NCBI GenBank assembly: GCA_031278895.1
Contig: JAITJN010000037.1
Location: 35,724 to 99,723 of the forward strand
Source: Candidatus Endomicrobiellum guadaloupense
Lineage (GTDB): Bacteria; Elusimicrobiota; Endomicrobiia; Endomicrobiales; Endomicrobiaceae
Reading direction: 5' to 3'
DNA: 64,000 nt
Part shown: one piece after another, positions 40,818-51,419 of the stretch
Layout of the letters: each line of letters opens with the position of its first letter
Numbering within the stretch: position 1 is the stretch's first letter
Notes under the pieces: model-generated
What the model saw: the letters and a program-made list of their open reading frames with translations, nothing else
Database searches by the model: none
Told to the model about the DNA's origin: nothing
Made by a program: the position numbers and the translations under genes

Positions 40818-42152
40818 ATGAAATTATTTGGAACTGACGGTATTAGGAGTAATTCTTCTAAATTTCCATTTGATAATGCTACCCTTAATATTATAGGTTG
40901 TTCTATTGCCGAAGTTTTAGGTGCAAATAAATATATTCTTATTATCCGTGATACTAGAGAGTCTGGGAAAAGAATACAATCGCGGCTTGCTGAAGGCATG
41001 CGTGCTGCAGGAGCAAAAGTAGTTTTTGGTGGTATTATGCCGACGCCTGCAGCTTCTTTTCTTGTAAAAAAGAGAAACTATTGTGCGGCGGTTGTTATAT
41101 CAGCCAGTCATAATCCTTACATAGATAATGGAATTAAAATTTTTAATTCCAACGGATACAAACTTTCAAATTCGATAGAAGAAAAAATAGAAGCAAAGAT
41201 AAATAAACACATTAATTCAAAAGATTTTTTCCTTTCAAAAAAATTATCATTAAAAGAGAATTCAAAACTTATAAAGTTTTATGAAAAATTTATTATAAAA
41301 AATTTTTCAGGCAAAAAGCTTAAAGGTAAGACTATAATTTTAGATTGTGCTAACGGTGCATCTTACAAGTCTGCTCCTAATATTTTTAAAAAAGTGGGCG
41401 CAAAAGTTATAGCATTAAATGTTAATCCAGATGGGAGAAATATAAATTTAAATTGCGGGGCACTGCATCCTCAATCTTTATGTAAAGCGGTTAAAGAATA
41501 TAATGCTTTTTGTGGATTTGCTTTTGATGGAGATGCTGATAGATTGATATGCGTTGATGAAAATGGAGAAATAAGAGACGGAGATTATTTTTTAGCTTCA
41601 ATGGCTATATGGCTAAAAAGTAAAAAGAAACTTAAAAATAATACTTTAGTTTCGACTGTTATGGCCAATATGGGACTATTGCGTGCAATGGCTAAAGAGG
41701 AAATAAAAGTTGTGTCTTCCAAAGTAGGCGATCGGTATGTTATGGAAGATATAAAAAAATACAAATCTTCTCTTGGCGGAGAACAGTCAGGACATTTTAT
41801 ATTTAAAGACATTTTAGCTACAGGCGATGGAATTCTGAGTGCCATGATGATTCTTTCTGCTTTAAATGAAGTTGGTAAAACAATGTCGGAATTTATGAAT
41901 GTTATCGATAAATTCCCTCAAGTCTTAGTAAATAGAAAGTTAGCAAAAAAGATTCCTTTTGAGAACCTTCCAAAATCTTGTAAGTTGATAAAAGCTTGTG
42001 AAAAGTCACTAGGTTCTGATGGACATGTACTTGTAAGATATTCAGGTACTGAAAATCTTACAAGAGTTATGGTTGAAGGTAAAGATGTTGATGAGATTAG
42101 AGCAATCGCTGAAAGCGTAGCTGATACTATTGAAAAAGAAACATCTCTCTAA
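40818..42152 (+). CDS. glmM: Phosphoglucosamine mutase
   Basis: MKLFGTDGIRSNSSKFPF...VVISASHNPYIDNGIKIF...GFAFDGDADRL; start corrected from 40767. Confidence 0.96.
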   Translation: MKLFGTDGIRSNSSKFPFDNATLNIIGCSIAEVLGANKYILIIRDTRESGKRIQSRLAEGMRAAGAKVVFGGIMPTPAASFLVKKRNYCAAVVISASHNPYIDNGIKIFNSNGYKLSNSIEEKIEAKINKHINSKDFFLSKKLSLKENSKLIKFYEKFIIKNFSGKKLKGKTIILDCANGASYKSAPNIFKKVGAKVIALNVNPDGRNINLNCGALHPQSLCKAVKEYNAFCGFAFDGDADRLICVDENGEIRDGDYFLASMAIWLKSKKKLKNNTLVSTVMANMGLLRAMAKEEIKVVSSKVGDRYVMEDIKKYKSSLGGEQSGHFIFKDILATGDGILSAMMILSALNEVGKTMSEFMNVIDKFPQVLVNRKLAKKIPFENLPKSCKLIKACEKSLGSDGHVLVRYSGTENLTRVMVEGKDVDEIRAIAESVADTIEKETSL

Positions 42153-42176
42153 ATATAAAAGTTAAGAGGTGGAAAG

Positions 42177-42914
42177 ATGATAAAATTAGGCGTAAATATT
42201 GACCATATAGCTACATTAAGACAGGCTCGCAAAGAAGGCGTTCCGTCGGTTGTTGAAGCTGCTCTCGCTTGCGAAAAAGCCGGCGCTGATGGGATTACCG
42301 TTCATTTAAGAGAAGATAGAAGGCATATCCAAGACTACGATGTCTACAGCTTGCGTGAAATTTTAAATAGCAAGTTAAATTTAGAAATGGCTGCAACAGA
42401 CGAAATGCTAAGCATTGCTTTAGATGTAAAACCTAATTCTGTTTGTTTAGTTCCAGAAAAAAGAGAAGAGCTAACCACAGAAGGTGGACTTGACGTTAAA
42501 AATAATAAGGAAAATCTTGCTTCTATTGTGTCTAGGCTTAAAAAAGCTGGAATTCTTGTAAGTATATTCATTGATCCAGACTTAGATCAGGTTGCTTCTT
42601 CGTCTGAAATAGGTACAGATTGTGTTGAGCTTCATACAGGGAAATATTCTTTGTTATTTAAAGAAAGCGGACTAGACTCTCTTGATTGTAAAAATGAGAT
42701 TAAAAGAATTACTAAAGCTTCAAAAGAAGCTAGGAGAGAGAAGCTTATATTAAATGCTGGACATGGGCTTGATTATGAAAATATAGACCAAATTTGTAAA
42801 ATTCATGGAATGAATGAATTTAATATAGGATTTTCAATAATATCTAAAGCAATATTTACTGGTATTGAAAAAGCTATTTTTAATATGAAAAGTTTGATAG
42901 AAAGAAACTCGTAA
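42177..42914 (+). CDS. pdxJ: Pyridoxine 5'-phosphate synthase
   Basis: IKLGVNIDHIATLRQARKEGVPSVVEAALACEKAGADGITVHLREDRRHIQD. Confidence 0.98.
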   Translation: MIKLGVNIDHIATLRQARKEGVPSVVEAALACEKAGADGITVHLREDRRHIQDYDVYSLREILNSKLNLEMAATDEMLSIALDVKPNSVCLVPEKREELTTEGGLDVKNNKENLASIVSRLKKAGILVSIFIDPDLDQVASSSEIGTDCVELHTGKYSLLFKESGLDSLDCKNEIKRITKASKEARREKLILNAGHGLDYENIDQICKIHGMNEFNIGFSIISKAIFTGIEKAIFNMKSLIERNS

Positions 42915-42940
42915 GCTATGGAATTCAAAAAGGACTTTAT

Positions 42941-44770
42941 ATGTGTGGAATAGTGGGTTATATAGGGGGGAAAAATGCTGTTGATATAGTTCTCAATGGA
43001 TTAAAAAAACTTGAATATAGAGGGTATGATTCCTCGGGTATTGCTGTTGTTAAAGACGAACAACTACAGATTAGACGGAGTATAGGAAAGTTAAAAAATC
43101 TTAAAGAAAATATAGAAAAAAATCCATTAGAATCAAATATATCTATAGGGCATACTCGTTGGGCTACACATGGAAAACCATCAGAAGAGAATGCTCATCC
43201 CCATACTGACCCAACAAAAAGTATAGTAATAGTTCATAATGGAATAATAGAAAACTATGCCGAATTAAAATTACGTCTTGAAAAAGAAGGGAAGGAATTC
43301 AAGTCTGAAACAGATACAGAAGTAATAGCACATCTTATAAAAAAGCATTATAAAGACAACTTACTTAATGCAGTTCAGGAAACTCTTAAAGAAATAAAGG
43401 GATCATATGCACTTGGTATAATATGTAAAGACGAGCCAAATAAAATAGTATGTGCAAGGCAAAATGCGTCGCTTATAGTTGGCGCTGGTAAAGGCGAAAA
43501 TTTTTTGGCTTCAGATATTCCTGCATTACTTTCTTATACTCGTAATATGATTTTCCTTGAAAATGGCGATATTGCGGAATTAACTGCTAACGAAATAACC
43601 ATAACCGATATTGAAAATAATGTAAAGAAGAGAGAAATAAAAAATATAAAATGGGATTGTGTTCAAGCTGAAAAAGAAGGCTATAAGCATTTTATGCTTA
43701 AGGAAATATATGAACAGCCAAGAACTATAGAAGACACTTTTAGAGGAAGAATTTATCCTGACGAAGGGCGTGTTTATATTGAAGAAATCAAACTATCAAA
43801 AGAAGATATTAAAAGTATATCAAACATTTATGTTGTTGCTTGTGGAACAGCCTATTATTCGGGACTTGTTGCAAAATTTTTATTTGAAAATTTTGCCAAG
43901 ATTCCTACGGAAGTAGATATAGCTTCTGAGTTTAGGTATAGAGAGCCTATTTTAAATGATAAGGTACTTATAGTAATTGTTTCTCAATCTGGAGAAACAG
44001 CAGATACTTTAGCAGCTTTAAGACTTGCTAAAAGTAAAGACTGCACAATTCTAGCAGTTTGCAATGTTGTTGGATCTAGCATAAGTCGTGAGGCTGACCA
44101 TGTTGTATACACTCACTGTGGGCCAGAAATTGGCGTTGCCTCTACAAAAGCTTTTACTGGGCAGCTTACAGCTCTATATATGGTTTCATTAGATTTAGCA
44201 TGCAAAAAAGAATCTCTTTCAAAAGAAGAGATTAAGAAGTATTTAAAAGAATTATGGGAAATTCCTGTAAAAATAGGAGATTTTTTTAAGCAATCTGAAA
44301 CTGTTTATGAAGTCGCCAAAAGATTTGCAAATAAGAGGGATTTCTTATATTTAGGAAGGCACGTCAATTATCCTATCGCGCTTGAAGGTGCATTAAAACT
44401 GAAAGAAATTTCTTATATACATGCTGAAGGTTATGCTGCTGGTGAGATGAAGCATGGTCCAATAGCTTTAATTGATGATGATATGCCTATAATTGCGATA
44501 GCTGTTAAAAGTAAAGTTTATGAAAAAGTTATTTCAAATATTGGAGAGGCAAAGGCTAGAGGTGCTACTGTTATAATAATAGCAAGTGAGTCTGACAAGA
44601 CTGCTTCAAACAACGGAGATAATGTAATATACGTTCCAGATTGCGATGAGTTTGTTTCACCCATTTTGTCTGTAATTCCTCTTCAATTGTTGGCTTACTA
44701 TGTGGCTGTGGTGCTTGGGTGTGATGTTGATCAACCGCGTAATCTCGCCAAATCCGTTACCGTTGAATAA
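42941..44770 (+). CDS. glmS: Glutamine-fructose-6-phosphate aminotransferase
   Basis: MCGIVGYIGGKNAVDIVLNGLKKLEYRGYDSSGIAV; C-terminal ...QPRNLAKSVTVE. Confidence 0.98.
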   Translation: MCGIVGYIGGKNAVDIVLNGLKKLEYRGYDSSGIAVVKDEQLQIRRSIGKLKNLKENIEKNPLESNISIGHTRWATHGKPSEENAHPHTDPTKSIVIVHNGIIENYAELKLRLEKEGKEFKSETDTEVIAHLIKKHYKDNLLNAVQETLKEIKGSYALGIICKDEPNKIVCARQNASLIVGAGKGENFLASDIPALLSYTRNMIFLENGDIAELTANEITITDIENNVKKREIKNIKWDCVQAEKEGYKHFMLKEIYEQPRTIEDTFRGRIYPDEGRVYIEEIKLSKEDIKSISNIYVVACGTAYYSGLVAKFLFENFAKIPTEVDIASEFRYREPILNDKVLIVIVSQSGETADTLAALRLAKSKDCTILAVCNVVGSSISREADHVVYTHCGPEIGVASTKAFTGQLTALYMVSLDLACKKESLSKEEIKKYLKELWEIPVKIGDFFKQSETVYEVAKRFANKRDFLYLGRHVNYPIALEGALKLKEISYIHAEGYAAGEMKHGPIALIDDDMPIIAIAVKSKVYEKVISNIGEAKARGATVIIIASESDKTASNNGDNVIYVPDCDEFVSPILSVIPLQLLAYYVAVVLGCDVDQPRNLAKSVTVE

Positions 44771-44876
44771 ATGATTTGACTTTTGATGGTACACTTCATT
44801 ATACACGCGTTGACTTAAATGATTAATGATATATATATTTTTCCGCACAATTGCCAACGCTGTTAAAGAGGCTAAG

Positions 44877-45212
44877 ATGAACGTAGGTATAGATATAGAA
44901 GAAGTAGAAAGATTTGTTAAATACGCTAAAGATAAATCATATCTTGAACGTATATTTTCAAAAGAAGAAATAGCATATTCTATACCTAAAAAAAATGTAT
45001 CTCAACATTTAGCTGTCCGTTTTGCAGCTAAAGAAGCTGTTTGGAAAGCATTAAGCGCAAAAAATAAAAAGCTTTTCATAACAGATATATCTATTAAAAA
45101 TGATAAAAATGGCAGACCGCAAGTTTATATAAAAAATATAAAATATAAGAAAATAGACATATCATTATCACATACAAGAAAATATGCTGCAGCAGTAGCG
45201 ATTGCTTTTTAA
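44877..45212 (+). CDS. acpS: Holo-[acyl-carrier-protein] synthase
   Basis: MNVGIDIEEVERFVKYAK...AVRFAAKEAVWKAL...ISLSHTRKYAAAVAIA. Confidence 0.93.
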   Translation: MNVGIDIEEVERFVKYAKDKSYLERIFSKEEIAYSIPKKNVSQHLAVRFAAKEAVWKALSAKNKKLFITDISIKNDKNGRPQVYIKNIKYKKIDISLSHTRKYAAAVAIAF

Positions 45213-45216
45213 TATT

Positions 45217-46068
45217 ATGAATAAACAAGAAATTAAAAATTTTACTTCTAAATTGAAAAGAAAACCTGACAGTCACAAATATGACTTCGGACATGTTTTA
45301 GTTATTGCAGGTTCTATTTCTATGCCTGGCGCAGGAGCTTTATGCTGCGCAGGGGCCTTATATTGCGGAGTTGGTCTTGTAACATATGCAGTTAAAGATG
45401 TTTTTTTAATTCAAGCTTGTTCGCTATCTAGACCTGAGATAATATTCTGCATATATAAGACGGCGATAGATATTCTTAAATATATAAAGTCAAGAAAAGT
45501 TACATCTATAGTTATAGGGCCTGGTCTTAGAACTGACTATAAATTTATTCATAAGATTATTTCTTCAGTTGATATTCCGGTAGTTTTAGATGCATCGGGA
45601 CTAGCAGTGTTTAATGGTATTTCAGACAAACTTAAATATGCAAAAGCTAAACTTATAATAACGCCACACTTAGGAGAATTTGCCAAACTTTTAGATACCA
45701 AAATAGCTGTTATAAAAAATAATAGAAAAGAAATAGTTAAAGATTTTGTAAGCAAAAATTCTCTTATTTGTGTTCTTAAAGGTAAAGATACAATTGTTGT
45801 TTCTGATGGAAAAGTTTATATAAACAATACTGGAACACCAGCAATGGCTACGGCTGGAAGTGGTGATGTTTTAAGCGGTATGATAGCCGCATTTATAAAT
45901 ATTGGCGATGATATTTACGAAGCTACAAAATTTGCAGTATTCATTCATGGCTTATCTGGAGAATTAGCAGAGAAAGAAAAATGTCAGATAAGCGTTGTTG
46001 CAAGTGATATAGCTAAAAATATTTATAGAGCAGTAAAACAGATTTCTTGTTATCATATTATTAATTAA
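45217..46068 (+). CDS. nnrD: ADP-dependent NAD(P)H-hydrate dehydratase
   Basis: GHVLVIAGSISMPGAGALCCAGALYCGVGLVT...TPHLGEFAKLL...NNTGTPAMATAGSGDVLSGMIAA. Confidence 0.92.
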   Translation: MNKQEIKNFTSKLKRKPDSHKYDFGHVLVIAGSISMPGAGALCCAGALYCGVGLVTYAVKDVFLIQACSLSRPEIIFCIYKTAIDILKYIKSRKVTSIVIGPGLRTDYKFIHKIISSVDIPVVLDASGLAVFNGISDKLKYAKAKLIITPHLGEFAKLLDTKIAVIKNNRKEIVKDFVSKNSLICVLKGKDTIVVSDGKVYINNTGTPAMATAGSGDVLSGMIAAFINIGDDIYEATKFAVFIHGLSGELAEKEKCQISVVASDIAKNIYRAVKQISCYHIIN

Positions 46069-46146
46069 CCAATAATCTCCACGCTTCTCCATGTGCACTT
46101 TCATATGTAGTTTTTGCTCTTAAATATTTGAGCATTAATAAGGTAG

Positions 46147-46180
46147 GTAAGTAATTAAGTATATAAGCATTAATACTTAC
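46147..46180. promoter_or_regulatory. Palindrome immediately upstream of a promoter
   Basis: GTAAGTAATTAA-loop-TTAATACTTAC (one bulge), ending 1-2 nt before TTGACA. Confidence 0.5.
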
Positions 46181-46181
46181 A

Positions 46182-46210
46182 TTGACATGAAAATAATAAA
46201 TTTGTAAAAT
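46182..46210 (+). promoter_or_regulatory. Sigma70-type promoter for DUF4912/GH57 genes
   Basis: TTGACA (46182-46187), 17 bp, TAAAAT (46205-46210). Confidence 0.6.
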
Positions 46211-46243
46211 CCAAAAATCGTATTATTTCAAGGGAATTTAACT

Positions 46244-46747
46244 ATGACGAAATCTCGCGATACGTCCAATGAGTTTGAATTACCCAAGACCTATGGCGAT
46301 ACTAAAGTATTTATTCTTCCAAAAGATCCAATTTGGATTTTTGCTTATTGGGAAATTTCTCCTATTAAATTTGAAGAGTTTTCAAAACAATATAAAAACG
46401 ATTTTGATTCATCTGCTTTTGTAATCAGAGTTTATGATGTTACAGATATAGATTTTAATGGGTGTAACGCTAATAAATTTTTTGATATATATATAAGCTA
46501 TGATTCTTTAAGTTGGTATATAAATGTTGGAGAATATAATCGTTCATTTGTTGTTGAAATAGGATTTATGCTCAAGAACGGAAAATTTATTTCTGTTGTA
46601 AGGTCTAACTTTCTTACAATGCCATCATATAGCGTTTCAGATGTTAGAGACGAATTGCGGAGAACTCTTAAATTTGATTTTGAAAAACTTCTTAAGAAAA
46701 ATAATGTGACTTCAAGTATAACAGTAAAAAATGTAAAAGAATTTTGA
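46244..46747 (+). CDS. DUF4912 domain protein
   Basis: LPKTYGDTKVFILPKDPIWIFAYWEIS...VIRVYDVTDIDFNG. Confidence 0.75.
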   Translation: MTKSRDTSNEFELPKTYGDTKVFILPKDPIWIFAYWEISPIKFEEFSKQYKNDFDSSAFVIRVYDVTDIDFNGCNANKFFDIYISYDSLSWYINVGEYNRSFVVEIGFMLKNGKFISVVRSNFLTMPSYSVSDVRDELRRTLKFDFEKLLKKNNVTSSITVKNVKEF

Positions 46748-46860
46748 GAGATTAAGAAATTGCCTCCAAGTAAAAGTTTTTCAAGTTCTAGTTTACTTTC
46801 CAAAAAATAAGTATAGTTAGTTCAGTAGTATTAATAAATCAATTTTATAAAGGTTGTTCA

Positions 46861-48444
46861 ATGGACTATAAAGGCTACTGGTGTTTACAGTTACATGCTC
46901 ATCTTCCTTATGTAAGACATCCTGAATATCCAGACTTCTTAGAAGAAGATTGGCTTTATGAAGCTATTACTGAAACATATCTTCCTCTTCTTTCAGTATT
47001 TGAGAAATTTGTTGAAGATGATATAGACTTCAGATTAACAATGACGATAACCCCATCTTTGGCTAATATGCTTTCTGACAATCTTTTACAACACCGTTAT
47101 TATGAAAGATTAAAAAAACAAATAGAACTTTCAGAAAAGGAACTTTTAAGAACAAAAGATAGCCTTGAATTTAAATCTGTTGCTCAGATGTATTACGATC
47201 GTTTTCAAAATTGCAAGCGGTTGTGGGATAAGTATAATGATAATATTCTCATAGGCTTTAGAAGACTTCAGAATTTAGGCAATATTGAAATTATTACATG
47301 TTGTGCTACGCATGGACTTCTTCCATTGATGAACAATGAAAAAGCTCAGAGAGCTCAGATAAGCGTAGCTTGTAATGACTATGAAAGACATTTTGGAGTA
47401 AGACCTAAAGGAATATGGCTTGCAGAATGTGCTTATTATCCAGGGATAGATAAAATACTGAAAGAAGAAGATTTAAAATATTTCTTTCTTGAATCTCAAG
47501 GTGTTTTATACTCTACTCCTTGTCCAAAATATGGGGTTTTTGCACCTATTTACTGTGAGAGTGGAGTTGCAGCTTTTTCAAGAGATATGGAAACTGCAAG
47601 CCAAGTTTGGAGCTCGGAAACTGGATACCCTGGAGATCCATCTTATAGAGAGTTTTATAGAGATTTAGGTTATGATTGCGATTACGAATATATAAAACCT
47701 TACTTACATTCTGACGGCATTAGACGCAATACAGGAATAAAGTATCATAAAATTACAGGAAAAGTTTCTTTAGGAGATAAACAACCTTATGTTCTACAAG
47801 AAGCAAGCGATAAAGCTGCTGAGCATGCTGGTAATTTTTTATTTAACAGAACAAAACAAGTGGAATACTTATCAGAAATTATGGACAGATCTCCGATAGT
47901 TGTTTCTATGTATGATGCAGAGCTTTTTGGTCATTGGTGGTTTGAAGGTCCTAATTTTATAAATTTTTTGTTTAGAAAAACGCAATATGATCAAAACATT
48001 ATAAAGCCTATAACTCCTTCTGAATACCTCAATAAATTTCCTGTAAATCAAATTGTTAGACCAGCAGCTTCATCATGGGGAGATAAAGGATATTACGAAG
48101 TTTGGCTTAATGGATCAAATGATTATATATACAGACACTTACATAAAGCGTCTGATAGAATGTCTGAACTAGCAAATAAATTCTCTAGAGTCAGTGGCAT
48201 TTTAAAAAGAGCATTAAATCAGTCTGCAAGAGAATTGCTTCTTGCTCAATCGTCTGATTGGGCTTTTATAATGACTAGAGGAACAATGGTTGAATATGCT
48301 AAAAAGAGAACTAAAGATCATTTGGAAAACTTTACAAAATTATACTCACAAATAGTTAATAATTCTTTAGATGAGTCTTATTTAAAAATTTTGGAGAATA
48401 AAAATAGAATATTTCCTGAAATAGATTATAGGGCATATCTTTAA
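46861..48444 (+). CDS. GH57/DUF1957 family 1,4-alpha-glucan branching enzyme-like
   Basis: GYWCLQLHAHLPYVRHPEYPDFLEEDWLYEAITETYLPLL...GIWLAECAYYPG...YDAELFGHWWFEGPNF. Confidence 0.92.
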   Translation: MDYKGYWCLQLHAHLPYVRHPEYPDFLEEDWLYEAITETYLPLLSVFEKFVEDDIDFRLTMTITPSLANMLSDNLLQHRYYERLKKQIELSEKELLRTKDSLEFKSVAQMYYDRFQNCKRLWDKYNDNILIGFRRLQNLGNIEIITCCATHGLLPLMNNEKAQRAQISVACNDYERHFGVRPKGIWLAECAYYPGIDKILKEEDLKYFFLESQGVLYSTPCPKYGVFAPIYCESGVAAFSRDMETASQVWSSETGYPGDPSYREFYRDLGYDCDYEYIKPYLHSDGIRRNTGIKYHKITGKVSLGDKQPYVLQEASDKAAEHAGNFLFNRTKQVEYLSEIMDRSPIVVSMYDAELFGHWWFEGPNFINFLFRKTQYDQNIIKPITPSEYLNKFPVNQIVRPAASSWGDKGYYEVWLNGSNDYIYRHLHKASDRMSELANKFSRVSGILKRALNQSARELLLAQSSDWAFIMTRGTMVEYAKKRTKDHLENFTKLYSQIVNNSLDESYLKILENKNRIFPEIDYRAYL

Positions 48445-48449
48445 ACTAA

Positions 48450-49694
48450 ATGGCAAATTATATGGTTTGCATTATTTTAGCAGCTTTAGCTTCAATTTCT
48501 TCAGCGATGCTTTTAATGCTACGCTATAAGATAAATAATTTGCAGAAAACTATATCTGTACTTAATAACAATATTGTAGAGAAATCTGAGGTAGATAAGC
48601 TGTTAAATATATTATTAGAACTTAATGAATTTTCTCTTAAAGAGCAAGATTCTTTTGACAGAAGTGAATTTTTAAATACAGTTGTAAATGAAGTATATAA
48701 ATTTACTGGGGTAGGCTCTGCTGCAGTTATTTTATTGGATAATGATACAAATGAAGCTTTTATTTCTTCATCAAAAGAGCATGGATCAATAGATCCTGAG
48801 TTGGAAGCTAAATTCGAGTTAAATGTTGCAGATATTGTTCTTGAGAATTGTGTCCCTATTTTGGTCAATGATAAACTTTCAGGTATCGCTACAAAATTAT
48901 TTCAAAAAGATAATAGCAACACGTATAAATCTTTTATCGCAGCTCCTATTAAAATTAACAATAAATCTATAGGTGTTTTGACTGTTGTGGCTTTACCAAA
49001 CGGCAGAATTTTTAATTCTAAGGATTTAGATCTTATAGTTATTATTGCTGACCAAACAGCTTTAATTCTTGGTAATCGTGCACTTTATCATAATCTTAAC
49101 GATTTTTATTTTGAGATTGTAAAGACACTGATAAGGACTATAGATGCTAAAGATCATAATACTTTTAATCACTCTGAAAGAACAGAACAATATGCCAAAC
49201 TTATAGCAGAAAAATTAAATTTGTCTTCAGAAATTGTAAGAAAAATAGAGTTTGCTGCTTTAGTGCATGATATAGGAAAAGTTGGGATAGCAGGACATAT
49301 TTTAAATAAAATTGAACGACTTACAGAAGATGAGAAAGAAGTATTAAAAATGCACCCTATTATTGGGTATAATATTATTGCTCCATTAACTTTTTTATCC
49401 TCAGTAGCGCCAATTGTGTTATATCATCAAGAATGGTATAATGGCAAAGGATATCCCGAAGGTTTGTCTGGCGAGGAGATTCCTTTAGGGGCAAGAATAA
49501 TATCTGTTATTGATGCTTATGATGCAATGACTTCTGATAGACCATACAGAAAAGCATTAGGAAAAGAATATGCTATTACCGAACTTGAAAAAGGAAAAGG
49601 AACTCAGTTTGACCCTGAAGTTGCCAAAACGTTTATAGATATATTAAAATCTAACTCTACAGCAAGCAAATATAGAATTAATAAAACTATATGA
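48450..49694 (+). CDS. GAF + HD-GYP domain protein (cyclic-di-GMP phosphodiesterase-like)
   Basis: HDIGKVGIAGHILNK...HPIIGYNII...HQEWYNGKGYPEGLSGEEIPLGARIISVIDAYDAMTSDRPYR. Confidence 0.9.
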   Translation: MANYMVCIILAALASISSAMLLMLRYKINNLQKTISVLNNNIVEKSEVDKLLNILLELNEFSLKEQDSFDRSEFLNTVVNEVYKFTGVGSAAVILLDNDTNEAFISSSKEHGSIDPELEAKFELNVADIVLENCVPILVNDKLSGIATKLFQKDNSNTYKSFIAAPIKINNKSIGVLTVVALPNGRIFNSKDLDLIVIIADQTALILGNRALYHNLNDFYFEIVKTLIRTIDAKDHNTFNHSERTEQYAKLIAEKLNLSSEIVRKIEFAALVHDIGKVGIAGHILNKIERLTEDEKEVLKMHPIIGYNIIAPLTFLSSVAPIVLYHQEWYNGKGYPEGLSGEEIPLGARIISVIDAYDAMTSDRPYRKALGKEYAITELEKGKGTQFDPEVAKTFIDILKSNSTASKYRINKTI

Positions 49695-50383
49695 GCGGTA
49701 TTTTATACATAGTCCCAACCCCTATAGGCAATCTTGAAGATATAACCTTAAGAGCGTTAAGAATTTTGAAAGACTGCGACCTAATAGCATGCGAGGATAC
49801 TCGTCAGAGCTTAAAACTATTATCTTATTTTGAAATTTCTAAACCGTTGATAAGTTTTTATTCTTACAATCAGCAATATAGAGTTGGCCAAATAATAGAT
49901 AAATTGTTTGATGGTAAGAATGTTGTTCTTATTTCAGATGCTGGCACTCCTGGCATTTCAGATCCAGGATATATTTTAATTAAAGAAGCTGTAGAAAAAG
50001 GTATAAAGACAGAAGTTTTACCTGGAGCCAGTGCTGTAATAACTGCTCTTGTTGGTTCAGGTCTTCCTACTGATGGTTTTGTTTTCTGTGGTTTTTTAAA
50101 AAGAAAGCCAGGTAAAATGAAAAAAGAGTTGTCAGAGCTTATAGGTTTAGGGAAAACGATAGTTTTTTACGAATCTCCTCACAGAATTCTAAAAACAGTT
50201 GAAATCTGTTCTGAAGTGTTTGGGGAAGAATCTAAAATCTGCCTTGCTAGAGAGCTAACAAAGAAATTTGAAGAATTTATAAGAGGGACAATAAAAGAAG
50301 TATTTACAGATATAAAAAATAGAAAAAATTTGTTTGGAGAATTTGTTGTTCTGATATATTCTAAAGAGGATACGGAGAAATAA
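49691..50383 (+). CDS. rsmI: 16S rRNA (cytidine1402-2'-O)-methyltransferase
   Basis: [40 protein letters not shown]...[12 protein letters not shown]. Confidence 0.97.
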   Translation: MSGILYIVPTPIGNLEDITLRALRILKDCDLIACEDTRQSLKLLSYFEISKPLISFYSYNQQYRVGQIIDKLFDGKNVVLISDAGTPGISDPGYILIKEAVEKGIKTEVLPGASAVITALVGSGLPTDGFVFCGFLKRKPGKMKKELSELIGLGKTIVFYESPHRILKTVEICSEVFGEESKICLARELTKKFEEFIRGTIKEVFTDIKNRKNLFGEFVVLIYSKEDTEK

Positions 50384-50384
50384 A

Positions 50385-51407
50385 GTGATTAAAATTGGAA
50401 TTATAGGAATTACCGGCTACACCGGAGAAGAACTTCTAAAAATTCTTTCTAAACGAAGTGATGTTAAAATAGCAGGTCTCTATGGAAGAAAATCCTCGCA
50501 AGAGAGAGACTTAAAAGATATTTATCCAGGTTTTGCAAATTTAAACTTGAAAGTGAGTCCTTTGGATATTGAGCATGCTGCGTCTAATTGTGATGTAGTT
50601 TTTTTAGCTTTACCGCATGCAGTGGCTTTTGAAGTTGTTCCAGCTCTTTTAGAAGCAGGTGCAAAAGTTATAGATTTGTCTGCGGATTTTAGATTAAAAA
50701 ATCCTGAAACTTATGAAAAATGGTACAAGGTAACCCATACTGCAAAAAAATATATAAACAGAGCGGTTTATGGTCTATCTGAACTTAATGATAAAGAAAT
50801 AAAAAATGCATCATTGATAGCTAATCCAGGTTGTTATCCAACAAGTATTATTTTAGGGTGTGTTCCTGCAATTAAAAATAAATTTGTTGACTTGAAAGGA
50901 ATAGTTGTAGATTCTAAGAGTGGTATTTCTGGAGCAGGAAGAAAGGCTACGCATGAATATTTTGAAAAAGAACATCCAAATTTTAGAGCTTATAAAATTG
51001 CCGGCGGGCATAGACACATTCCCGAGATAGAGCAAGAATTTGCAAATCTTTCTGGAGAAAATACGCCCATAAGCTTTACACCTCATATAATCCCTGTTGA
51101 GAGAGGAATGCTCTCAACTATTTATATAAATCTTAAACAAGATATTAAAACGTCTGATGTAATAGAAAAGTACAAAGAATTTTATAAAGGAAGAAATTTT
51201 ATTAAAATTCTTGATGAAGATGTTATGCCGTCAATAAAAGATATCGTTAATACAAATTTTTGTGAAATAGGCATAAAGATTGACGAAAGAACAAAAAGAA
51301 TTGTAATAGTTTCAGTAATAGATAATTTAGTAAAAGGTGCTTCGGGACAGGCAGTTCAGAACATGAATCTTATGTTTCTTTTGCCAGAAACTGCAGTCTT
51401 AATATAG
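50385..51407 (+). CDS. argC: N-acetyl-gamma-glutamyl-phosphate reductase
   Basis: [17 protein letters not shown]...[13 protein letters not shown]. Confidence 0.97.
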   Translation: MIKIGIIGITGYTGEELLKILSKRSDVKIAGLYGRKSSQERDLKDIYPGFANLNLKVSPLDIEHAASNCDVVFLALPHAVAFEVVPALLEAGAKVIDLSADFRLKNPETYEKWYKVTHTAKKYINRAVYGLSELNDKEIKNASLIANPGCYPTSIILGCVPAIKNKFVDLKGIVVDSKSGISGAGRKATHEYFEKEHPNFRAYKIAGGHRHIPEIEQEFANLSGENTPISFTPHIIPVERGMLSTIYINLKQDIKTSDVIEKYKEFYKGRNFIKILDEDVMPSIKDIVNTNFCEIGIKIDERTKRIVIVSVIDNLVKGASGQAVQNMNLMFLLPETAVLI

Positions 51408-51419
51408 GAGAATTAAAAC

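Noticed and set aside
42915-42940. Possible glmS ribozyme
   Set aside because: Only 26 nt separate pdxJ and glmS; no room for the ribozyme fold.
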